A stretch of 64,000 nt of DNA from Parasitella parasitica (Eukaryota; Mucoromycota; Mucoromycetes; Mucorales; Mucoraceae). Positions within the stretch are counted from its first letter, which is position 1. Every line of letters begins with the position of its first letter. Below the pieces are notes generated by a model, which was not told the origin of the DNA, ran no database searches, and saw nothing but the letters and a program-made list of their open reading frames with translations. Both the position numbers and the translations under genes were made by a program. Shown here one piece after another: positions 12,001 through 23,000 of this stretch. Where the stretch lies: contig MU619237.1 in NCBI GenBank assembly GCA_025201805.1, positions 131,613 to 195,612 on the forward strand, in the 5' to 3' direction.

Positions 12001-15000
12001 GATTTAATAGTTGAAACAGTAAAAAAAAAAGAGAAGAGATGTATCTGTTATTTCACACAAACAAAACAGCAAAAGATGCAAATCCGCACATTGTTCGTGA
12101 CTGGGCGAAACCATGAACGAGGAAAAGAAGTGGTACAGTGATTTGCGTAAATCAATACTTCTTGTTGTGATATATATTTATAGCTCATCCATAATGCGAC
12201 ACTTTGGAAATCGTTTTTTTTTTTTTTTTTTTTTTGATAGATTCAACTTTCGCAGCGTTTCGCGATAAATGCTTTTGCTGCTTCTTGTATTCAATTAGCA
12301 ATCATTTTGTTCTTCGCAAGCGATGGTTATTTTTTTTTTTTTACTCTTGACCTGCATTTCTTAATAGGATTTGACATGTATAAATTAGAGAGTAAAAACT
12401 AAGCATTATGCCCACTATCATCAATTGCTTTCAGGACTTTTAGTGTTTTGTAAATGGCAGCACTGTTATGAATAATTCTCTTATCTTCAAATTTTTGTTT
12501 TCATTTTTTCTCTACCTTCAAGGCTCAACTCCTCATGGTATGCCATATATTGAAATCGTGTTGTGCTATTTTTTTAACATTATGCCTAAAGCTTTACTCA
12601 AAAATCATTTAATCAAAAGTCAAATAGGTCTTATAAGCGATCTATTCGTACATCATACGAGGGTGTCGCTAATTGATTAAAATAAATGGACAAGTGGATA
12701 GTTAGACTGTAGAGAGTATCTTCAAATAATGCATGGTGATACACACATCAAATGTGCAACAATCATTTACTGAAATCCTTACGTCAATGTCATACTATTT
12801 CACAAAAAAACAAGCCGTATAAATATAATATAATATAGCTAATACAGTAGTTACTTATCTTGGCTACTTTGCTACAGCAACCGTTCCTAGATCGGATCTA
12901 ATGTTTAATGTCGGTGTAAAAATAGAAGAGTTAATCATAAAATAGCAAGTGTAAGAAACCATCTCCTCTATCTTGGTTTTCCTGCTTATGCTGAGCTTAT
13001 CAAGATGACCCAAACATCCAGAATGATTAGACGATTAAAAACAAATAGGCCCTGTTATATTAATAACGCTAAAAAATAACTGGTTTTGCATATAACTTTG
13101 GATAGACACATCGCCCAGTGGAAAGCAAGCTATGCTCATCGTATAGTGATAATCATGCCTATTCTTATAGCGCATAATACAATGTTTATTTTGCTCTGTA
13201 TCGAATACTGTCAGCGATTATACGCAATTTTGATATGTAAATTTGTGATATCAACTGATAACTTTATGGATGTCGATAAAAACATGAATGCCAATGCTGT
13301 CTCCAGATAACGTCAAGTCAACGCTAAGCTTTCCAAGTTAGATCTCGGTTCTACGGTCATTTTAGCAGAATTTATGAGCAAATATCTGATATTTATGATA
13401 AATATTGAAAAATAAAAGTATTTTTGCAGATAACTTTTGATAGAGACATTGCCCAGTGGACACCAAGTTATGCTCAGATAGCGATGATCATGTCTGTTCT
13501 TATGGCGCATAAGACAGTGTTTATTTTGCTGTCTATGGAAAAGCCTATGATCGATTATATGTAATTCTGATATGTAAATTTGTGATATCATTTGATAACT
13601 TTATAGATATCGATGAAAACATAGATACCAATGTTGTTTCCAGATAGCGCCAAGTCAACGCTAAGCTTTCCAAGTTAGGTCTCGGTCTTACGATAACTTT
13701 AGCAGAAGAAGTAGTTATAGTGAGCAAATATCTGATATTTATGATTGTTGTTGATCTGCCATAATTTAAGACTTAGGATATCATAATAATGTACTTCAAT
13801 TGAAGATTGGTAATTGTCTAATAGTGTGTTATACTTGTCGAAACAGGGGAATAAAGTCTCACTGTTTTCAAATCAAGAAGGTTTTCTGTAACACAGACCT
13901 ATAGTATTACTGATAAACATAAAGGTACTGGCAGATCAAAAAAGATGATTAGACTTGTATTATAACAATACATTGTATCCTGTCAAGGACACTTGTTACT
14001 GTGCAATCGGTATAGAATGTTATATAAATTCTACACTAAAAAATTAAAACAAAAAAACAACAATAAATGTCAACTTGATAAAGGTATAGGTTTTGTTATT
14101 AAATTGTCAGGTAGTGTATAAAACTCCAGTTCATCTACTAGCCAGGTAGATAAACCTTTATATACTTAAGCTATAGATGAATTTTCTAATATCATAATTT
14201 AACGTATACAACAATTCTGATTAATTAGCATTTTAAATTTCGTGCTAAACGACATCTTTACAAACTAAAAAAATAACTTAGACCTATCTAAGTCAGTGGA
14301 TAGATTTTACGTGAGATATCTTGATCAATCTTCCATACGAAGATTATTAATATCAATCTATAAGCGTATATCATTTCTGGTATAGACTTATATAGTCTAT
14401 ATTAATAGTACATGATGTCTGAGTATCTATCACTTGGTAAATTCATCTTTTTAGCAGATATTTGTATACGCAGCATGTCTATAGCATTTTGTGAGCATAT
14501 CTCTAGCATTGCACATATTTTACAACTCTATAGTACATAGTGTATCTGTAGCTAGTATCATGGATAAGTATATGTCTCGTAGTGCGTATCTGGAAACTGG
14601 TAATACACATCTTAAACATAGATCTTGTAAGACATAATAAGCTCGTAGTGCATACTAGATTTAATAAACGTCTAAGTCTTGTGTCGAGATGTAAGTATAA
14701 GTCTATAGCATTATCCATCACGATGGTGCCATCTCTAGGCTATTTCCTATATAGTATAAATCTGCATTGTACATCTTATTAACAGTACACATATGTAGTC
14801 TATATCAATATAAGATAACTGGATAAATATAGAAGTGGAATGCAGATCATTATAGATTGAATGTATTTCGCAGGTACAACAGGTGCTTATACGTATTTAA
14901 TTTTAGAAAATTTGTGTGTTTTTTGACAGATAATAAGTAATGTCAAAAACATGATCTAGTTGTATTCAAATTGGGGTTTGTAGATTTAACCGATATAGAA

Positions 15001-18000
15001 GCCTCCACCATCAATAATCAATAAAATGTTTAGTTTTGTTCATAATAACACATTTATATGACAGCTTCAGGTTGGCAGCTTTTTTCATGCAAATGGCAAT
15101 ATTGGCTTAAAATTTTATTGACTTTTTGACATTTAACTAAAAACTCGTAGCTTGATTCTCTTTTTAAGCCCTGAAACTGCAAAATAAGTACCTAATTAAG
15201 GAGTGTGTGATGTATGCTTTACTTAATACCCCTATGAAGGCACTATAAAATACATTACTGAGTGAAAACCATGATTTTTAATCATCAATTTACATAAATT
15301 ATCTCAAATCCGGTCTCAAAACGAAGTTTTTGTATGGTTTATATTAGTCAAAAATATTCCATTCAATTTAATTTGGATATACCATTGCAGTGTTAGGTAT
15401 TATTATACGATACATGGACTTTTAGACGAAATAAGCAATCTCCTGCAAGCTTTATTGCTTGAGAATTTTACTATTGGAAACATAAAGTGATATTTCAAAA
15501 ACTTACTTGATTTTACAATGTTTGCTATTCAAATAATATTCTTTAGAGATATGAACGAAAAAATCAAATAAATCTGATAACTTTTTTAAGGTCAAATTAG
15601 CTTATGACAACTCTACATTTTATTTTCAATGAAAGCTTAATAAATATACGCTGCTATAGCGTGTATATCATAAAATTTAGAGCACTTCAAAGTATTGTTT
15701 ATTTCCGTAAGTAGTCTGCTTGTCGAAGAAAGTTGTGGTATACGATAATTAAATAATAAAGGGCTTCGACATACGAAAAGTAATGGATTAACAACGAACA
15801 TCGGACAGGAAATCAATACTACATTAAATCATCAATTCCAATAGCCCGTTCCAAGTCTCGAAATAATATGAATCTGAAATTCAGATTTGAGCTGTCGACA
15901 GGATAATGAATGCCTCATGAAGAGGATCCTGCAGAATGAAAAATAATAATAAGATGCTCAAGTGTTCCATAAAACGTCTGAGGCGGCACCAACCATCAAA
16001 AATAGCGGACCAGAGCTGTAGATTTCGACATGAATTTTGTTATTAAACTACTTCCACTCATCTGAAAATACTGAAGCCATTGCTAGCCCATTTTCAAAAG
16101 CATTCAAACCTTTCCATTCATACCCAATTTTTGTAAAAAGAAAAGTTAATAATCTTTATTAGTCTTTGTTTTTGTATAATGGTGCTCTGCATGAAATAAT
16201 CTTCAAGATGATAGGAATCAATGCCCCTCATATCACCTTAACGGAGCAAACCACATGTATTCACATGTGGTATACACTCGAATGGTCTTAAACCAATTTG
16301 CAAATGCCAATAATGAAATCCAAGGAAATGACATGGAATTTGAAGCATAAAGGAAAAGTAACATGCTATAAAACTGTGCACGGTACACTTGGAATAAAAA
16401 CGTCCATTGCCTTTAGAATCCAGTGTAAAGCTGCGTCTACTTTACACTCCTTTTTACCTGCTGGTCTCACTTTAGTTGATATGATGTGAAAATAAAAACT
16501 TATTATATTTTTCGTATGCAAATGCATCAATTACCAACTACGAGTCGTCAAAAGTCATTTGGCACAATTTTGATAAATCAGCCATATAAATGTTATAAAC
16601 CAGGTCATCCAAGCTGTGTATGTGCTACATTGGAAACACTTTTGCTTTTATTGTACAGTAAGATGATTACAAAAAAACTGTGTGTAACTAATATATAAAT
16701 TCAGTAGTATCCTACAATGGCTTGGTTTTGGAATAAACAATAACATGTTGGTTATTATGGTAAATATGCATATATCGATTTTCCTCCAATTTTTGGGGCG
16801 GTCATGACAACATGACATACATAAATAGATATTGCTGCGTACATAGTACGTATACATGTGCATTTTTTGTGACATGATAATAAAGACCACTCATATATAC
16901 ACATTGCATTGTTGTATACATTCGGGCCAACCGAAAACTTAAATTGGTTTGTACATACATGAATGCACCTGCATACATTTTCTGTTGCGTCGAAAGAAAC
17001 ATCGATACTTTGCCAAGAAACAAGGAATTTCAAATTTTGCTGTCATCTGTTTAGGGGGCTCATCATTCATTGAATGGGGCGAGTTTATTGCTGTCAGGGT
17101 CGAGACGAGATCAGATACCAGACATCACTGTCAATCGCTGAGACTGAAATATCGGATCAAACAAGTTTGTGAAATTAGGAGACATCCGTGGTCTATCGGA
17201 ACGTAGGGTCTTGCTAAATCTTTCATCGTAAAGACTATTAAGAATAAAAAGTTGACATAGAGATATAGCCGTTCAATATATCATCAAGCACCATAGCTTA
17301 ACAAGGTGAAGCCGTTGTTTATACGACATTAGCCTAGTACATTGCTGATTTTTGCTGAGATGAAAGTAGAAGAAATCATTAATGCAAATAATCTTTCTCC
17401 TTCTTTGTATTGTCGATATTCGCCTTGTATAGTGTAAGCTATCGGAATTTTTAATAACTCAAGGATCTAGTGGCGCTCCTGGCATCTATAATAAGGAACC
17501 AATGGCACATAATGTAAATATACAGTTCAGGTGATAGAAGATTAGATAGTGAGTCAACCACGAAGAATGATCTTGACCCATCAATGTAAATATAGAATTT
17601 TACCACATGACTCCATTAAGAATATTATAGATGGTACGATTATTGACTTTAGGCTATAAATCCTTTATTCTTCAGCCCTCTTGGAATTAACTTATTAGAT
17701 CCGAAAATCGGTAAAAGCTTAATATGTGAATTAGTCTACAGTGCATGTGTGAGATCATGTCAGCGGTTATTTATGTAAATTGGCAATTAAGCTCCAGAGA
17801 ATGAAGCGCAGATCATCCGCATATGCAATATAATCCCGAATATTTAGATTTAGGTCAAAAACTGGGAATAAAGTTGGATTACAAAGTTCAACATCTAGTT
17901 TTTGAGTAAGCATATGTACGGTTGTACATTGAACAACAAGACAGCATTTTATAGAACATATTTTTGCTTTTATTATATTGCATATGATGTATATTCATTC

Positions 18001-19919
18001 ACAACATTTGCTGCTGCTTTTTTTTTTTTTTTTTTTTCGGATATCCGACATATCTAGTATATAAACGGTATGAGCCCTAATGGTATTTGACTGGAACTAG
18101 AGAATATGTATCAGCACATGTAACGATAAGGTCATATAGGTCTGCCGCATACAAGCACATTGAGGTTGAGTATATTGTTTTGTATATACATTTATGTGCT
18201 ACAAGCTATTTTTCATTGTCACCCCCAGATGATATACTCGTGCAATATATATTGGCAATCTTTTGCTGAATAACATCGAAATAGTGTATCTTTGTAGTGA
18301 ATATATCGCATAGTTATAAATGAATCCAGCCAAATATATGAATTGGATGCAGATGCGAGTCATATGGTGTTAATATAAATCTCATTATATTACAATGAAT
18401 CCCGTTGAAAGCATTCACAGCATGGATGAAAGAAAAAAAATAGAATCTAGAATGTATTAAAAACAACCGGGATCAATGTGATCATCTGGAAAATTATAGA
18501 TACAACAAGAAAGAGTCCACGTTATAGCGATTTTCATACTTGAGTGAAACAAGATATTTTGGGGGAACAGGGGCAGGGGCTATTTTGGCTTGATGTCAAC
18601 TGATCAAAGTTGTCAATTGTGGCATCAAATTAATCAAGCGTATTCTGCATAATGATTCCAAAGTATGTAAGTAGATATCAGAGCAAATATGGTTTATTAT
18701 AGCTGAGGACTATGGGATTTGCAGCAGTTTTCCATTGTTATGATCTGTGCGATCATTTTGGAGGACCATGTCCTGAAGCGTAGGCGCGGATATCGCGGGG
18801 GTGGCACTTAATCGTTATATGTGAAGACGTCGAGTGGCTACGCGCAGATGACGAGTGTAAATATAGAACGGAACAAGCAGAATCACAGCGAATAGACCAC
18901 CAAACAAGAACGTTTTGTTTTTGTAAACAAAAACAATCAAACCAGGAACATTTGATAGGTTCCTGTGTGTTAATTGCTTGGGCCACCTAGAAGCATGTGT
19001 GATACTAGAAAGGAATATTGCCAAGTTGAATCAACATGCACCGTGTATAATCTACGTTACAAACATAGAATCTGCATAGCCACATTGTCACGTATACAAT
19101 AACTCTTTCTACTTTACATCAGCAAGGAGGGCTATTGCCATTATTACGGCTGCATGACCAACACAAGGCCTCTTAGTCTTTGAGCCAAAATGCAGGTGCT
19201 GGCGTCGGCACCTCATAACCTTCTCTATTGATCACTTGAAGACGGAGCAAGAGAAATGGGGGTCATTCTACGTTGAGCTCATCAATGAACAACTATTTTT
19301 ATTCATGTATGAATGACTCAAATGGTGTGAAAAAGGGCCTGTACATAAAATACAAGATGGTGATCAATAATGGAATGAAAACATGCAGGATTAGCTAATA
19401 AGTGAATCCGAGACTTAGAGTTGGCTAGGCTCACATCAGGAGAATTTCCATACTATACTCCTAGCTCGATTGAACCCTTGCAAAGTTTACATAACATGTA
19501 ATACATCTACAAGTCGAGGTTCTTTGTATCATTGCGGCATTGTTGTTGTGAAAATACCAAAGGCAGTATATGCGCATTGTGTCAAAATTAGCAGTACAAA
19601 ATCGGCCAGCTTTTTCTATGCATATTTCGAGAAGCACTGTCTCTCTAAATCCATGATACGATGGGATAATATGAATTGAGAGATTTGTAAAGGGAAACCC
19701 ACGGACACCTGAGAAGAATCGCCATGAAAACTTTTGGGGTGTTTTGGGGGGGGGGGGTTCAATGCGTCCATTTTAATGGTTGATTTAAGGAGTAAAGCAT
19801 GAAAACAGAGTTTCCAAGCAGTTGCGCTGTATATTAATTTGGGAATGATTGCTGGCGCCCTGGAGATCGTCTGCCCTATCAGATTTTTGGCAAACCATAC
19901 AGAGCCAAAAAATTTAAAG
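12001..19919. other. AT-rich gene desert
   Basis: Nearly 8 kb with stop codons in all frames every few tens of codons, poly-T tracts (about 12213-12233 and 18020-18037) and a G run (about 19746-19758). A two-unit tandem repeat lies at 13085-13760 (listed separately). Bases around 12870-13070 and 14945-15070 resemble stretches at 40430-40735, so much of this is old dispersed repeat. A frame at 18815-19024 (minus) contains a hydrophobic stretch but has no ATG and no recognisable match. I support no gene here. Confidence 0.6.
13085..13760 (+). repeat. ~338-bp tandem repeat, island A (two diverged units)
   Basis: Two head-to-tail units share TTTTGCA.ATAACTTT.GATA, then CGCCCAGTGGA (13112 and 13450), ATGCTCA, TGTTTATTTTGCT, GATATGTAAATTTGTGATATCA, CAAGTCAACGCTAAGC and GAGCAAATATCTGATATTTATGA. 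The offset of the GCCCAGTGG core is 338 bp. The same family is at 39480-40050. The unit has a partly open frame, but it starts without ATG and unit 2 is frameshifted. Confidence 0.85.
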
Positions 19920-19929
19920 TATATAAAGG
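19920..19929 (+). promoter_or_regulatory. TATA box of the WWE-like gene
   Basis: TATATAAAGG is followed by a pyrimidine-rich stretch (TCTCTCTCTTATTC) and then TCACAATGAAG. This places transcription start downstream of the more upstream in-frame ATG at 19845 and supports the start at 20010. Confidence 0.65.
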
Positions 19930-20009
19930 CCCAATGTCGATCGTATCATTTCAACATTTATCCCTTCTCTCTCTCTTATTCTTATACAGCAACAGCTCAA
20001 TCTTTCACA

Positions 20010-21170
20010 ATGAAGATAAAACAACAAAAAAACACATCTTGCTCAGTCAATCCTTATGACAGAAATATCACCATCTGGGGATTCATGCTAGAGAACACTT
20101 TGTTCACCCCATTCCAGCAGCATAACCATGTCATTATAGAAAACGCTTGGAAAGATCGAAAGAAGAAGAGCTCAAGCACCTACGTCGATATTAACGACAA
20201 TAATTTACCAAGCCCTCACTCAGCAAGAGTCTACTTTGGAGTTGCTCAGATGCATCTTCGTATGCCAGGAACTCGCTACTATGTAAAGCGTGGAAACCCA
20301 AGAGACTTGGCAACGACTATTTCTCCAAGCTCAAAGTCATCTTATCATTTGACACCTCCTAGTATGCCATCGCCAATGTCGACTGCTTCCACGACAACTA
20401 CATCAACGGCTGTCACCGCCAGCACCAGCACCAGCACCAGCACCAGTGCTAGCTCAAATTATTTACCTCCTGTAATGGACGTCAACTTGGCCAACATCTT
20501 CCCTAACATGGTGCTTAAAGGGCAAAACAGTAATGCATTTTCGTACAGCCCCAATTCGTACGATCAGTACTACGCTCCAATTGATAATAGAATTAATAGA
20601 AATGGAGCCAACAATGGATATGCTACAACAGTGGACAACTATTTGGCTATCCCTACAAAGAACAATGGAAACTTGAACCAAACCAAGCAGAATCCTCAAA
20701 CATACATAGATGCTTCTTTGAATACCAATAATTACTACAATGGTATGAATGTCAACCAAGCAAGCTATATGGGTCAGCATATGCATTATGTGGATAATAC
20801 TCAATATAAGAAGCAGCAGACCCAGAAGCAACAACAACAACAACAACAACCACAACAACAACAGCAGCAGAAGCAGCAAAAGCAGCAGCAACAGCCCATT
20901 ATCCCAATGAGCTCCATTTTAGACTACACTTTACCTGGATCCATTGTTAATGATACCTCAGACTATCTCCAAGACATAGATTGGTTGAATGATGATTCAC
21001 TATATACTCCACCCTCTAGTTTTAACAGTAATATCTCGTTTCAAGAATTGGTCTCATGGCCTTGCGTTAGTTCGTCATTAATACCCAAGTTTGATAATGG
21101 CGATAATGGAAACATCAAGATTAACATGACGAACGATTATTACCAAGACAATCACTTTACGTATTTATAA
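20010..21170 (+). CDS. WWE-like domain protein with a polyglutamine/low-complexity tail
   Basis: Single-exon gene of 386 aa starting MKIKQQKN. I do not recognise a named orthologue. Residues about 15-95 resemble a WWE fold: an early Trp (TIWGFMLEN), F.PFQQ.N....IENAW, a beta stretch YVDIND, and ARVYFGVAQM followed by PGTRYYVKRG, comparable to the WWE pattern W...W.PY...LE.AY......V.F..M.Q.....GTRR.V.R. WWE domains are known to bind poly-ADP-ribose or mediate protein contacts in ubiquitin and ADP-ribosylation systems. The rest is Ser/Thr/Asn-rich with a polyQ/K run (about residues 270-300) and an acidic aromatic segment (DYLQDIDWLNDDSLYTPP) that could be a transcription activation region. A longer in-frame start at 19839 lies before the TATA box and is disfavoured. 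The WWE call is an inference. Confidence 0.6.
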   Translation: MKIKQQKNTSCSVNPYDRNITIWGFMLENTLFTPFQQHNHVIIENAWKDRKKKSSSTYVDINDNNLPSPHSARVYFGVAQMHLRMPGTRYYVKRGNPRDLATTISPSSKSSYHLTPPSMPSPMSTASTTTTSTAVTASTSTSTSTSASSNYLPPVMDVNLANIFPNMVLKGQNSNAFSYSPNSYDQYYAPIDNRINRNGANNGYATTVDNYLAIPTKNNGNLNQTKQNPQTYIDASLNTNNYYNGMNVNQASYMGQHMHYVDNTQYKKQQTQKQQQQQQQPQQQQQQKQQKQQQQPIIPMSSILDYTLPGSIVNDTSDYLQDIDWLNDDSLYTPPSSFNSNISFQELVSWPCVSSSLIPKFDNGDNGNIKINMTNDYYQDNHFTYL

Positions 21171-21875
21171 TTCACCAACTTTTTTTTTTGTATTTATCAT
21201 ACACATCATATATACATACATGTGCCAATTCAAATCATTTTTGTTACAAACTCATATTATATTTAAATATCACACAATATCGCCCCCAATATCGCCGATT
21301 TATCACGTATACATAGACCTTCCTAGATACTCCCTCTCTCTCTTTTTTAATGTTAAATTATAGTCTTAACTCTTGTGTACATACTAAGTAATGATGCACA
21401 GTTTTGACTATTATTTGTAATAATGGCTTTATTCTTGAATAAATTGAAAAAAAAAATTACGCTCTTTGTGTTTGGAAAATGAGGAGTGCATACGACACTT
21501 TTTTTGCTTCAAAAGCTGTTTCAATCAGGTTTTACAATATTATAGTTCTGGAACGCTTTGAACATATTAGTAGGATAAAATACCCATTGTACAAATACGT
21601 AAAGATTGATAAAATATGATAGGTTGCCAAATAGCCCAATGCAGCTTTTGCTTATTTATTTACTGATCAAGAATTTTCAAAGTAAAGCAAGATAACAGAG
21701 CAGGTGTATATAGAAAAACAAACTCGATCAATTGATCAAAGAGCGCTAGTTCCAGAAAGAAAATCATGTTTTATTTTTTCTAAATAGAGACAATATAGAC
21801 TTTTAAATAGGTTACAGAGAAGCGTTCTCTCTGTTGTCTAGATACGAATCTAAATATATACCCAGCAGAGTTACC
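21171..21875. other. Spacer 3' of the WWE-like gene
   Basis: AT-rich 3' flank with a T run just after the stop, followed by unremarkable sequence. No gene recognised. Confidence 0.5.
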
Positions 21876-22145
21876 ATGAGCGATCTTTCACAATCAAGTT
21901 TCCATGGTAACCTTCTTTATCTTGCAGATCAACAGTTACGGAAACTTGGAGATGCAGTTCCCATCTGCTCAGTCATTTCTGATTCAGGTAAATCGCAGAT
22001 CCAAAATAGAGAATAGAGTTATACGTACAGATCAGCTTACTGAGTAATAATATCAAATGATGCAGTATTTGCGTACTGTATACAGCTACAATCTGATTCT
22101 GGGGTAGATGGTAATACAGTACGCACTGTACACGGTAGTAGATAG
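21876..22145 (+). CDS. Candidate two-exon small protein (63 aa), unknown
   Basis: ATG at 21876 opens a frame reading MSDLSQSSFHGNLLYLADQQLRK.., ended by a good donor (CAG|GTAAAT at 21988). An acceptor TGATGCAG at 22065 keeps the frame open for another 26 codons to TAG at 22143-22145. The mature product would be hydrophilic with one short hydrophobic stretch and no recognised domain. Support is only the splice-consistent frame, so this may be chance or a gene remnant. Confidence 0.3.
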
Positions 22146-23000
22146 TCGAGAAGCTTTTCATCCCTTACCCCTTGTACATACTAGGCAATTTTTTTCTTCC
22201 CAATCCATTGACAGGTGACCCAGGTGAAGGATATTTCCCCGCAGACACTTTATATAGCAACTGTAGGCTTACAATACCGCATTCAAAAAGGCTGCCGCTA
22301 GTATACCCGCAAAATATGACGTATACTATTATTTACAACTGATGAAAAGCTACCATGCGGGCCATTATTACTGTATTTGGGATGAGATAGTTTCAAGTAA
22401 ATTTGTGTATCATGTATAATTATTATATATTTATCATCTATATATTATGGCGCAATATAAATTAAGTAGATCTCATTAGAATAGCAAGGCCATAACCTTG
22501 TTTCACAATTACCATAATGTTATTGGCAACTTTGGAAAAGAAAAAAAATACGATTGCACATGACAAGGATAGCCGATTAAGCGTATATTAAAAATTTTAC
22601 CTGTGGAGATCAAGAAACATGTAATGTATGCTACCATGTATAGATGTCGCATAGCTTTATACATTTTTGGGCATAAAATCACTGTTTCAATACAACAAGT
22701 CTCTAATTTAATTGATTCTACTATACATGTAAGATTGTGTCTCTACGGAATAAATCCACTATCACAGCTTGTTCTAGCGAGTTACACGATGGTCTTAAAT
22801 CTATGTTTGTTAAAGCGTAAAAATCTGACTTTATAATCAACATTTGGAAATAACATCCAAGTCTTTTATAACCAATTTTTTTTTTTTTTTTTCTTTTGAT
22901 TCTAGTCCTTCTTTTCTTTCTATTATCAAAAATTCCATATTTTCCCCCGTCTCTTTTTTCTCTCACTGAAATCGAAACTTGAGAAATACAACACAAGTCG
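22146..23000. other. Spacer and promoter of the antiporter gene
   Basis: AT-rich sequence with a T run at about 22878-22892 and a CT-rich stretch (22895-22970) just before the antiporter ATG, typical of a fungal 5' leader. No gene recognised. Confidence 0.5.

Noticed and set aside
18815-19024. Minus-strand small membrane protein frame
   Set aside because: It has one hydrophobic stretch but starts on TTG, has no splice partner and no recognisable family.
20463-20891. Long minus-strand poly-leucine frame
   Set aside because: Antisense of the polyQ/Asn-rich exon of the WWE-like gene; same for frames opposite the NOT4 and MED13 low-complexity regions (44485-44860, 33043-33381).
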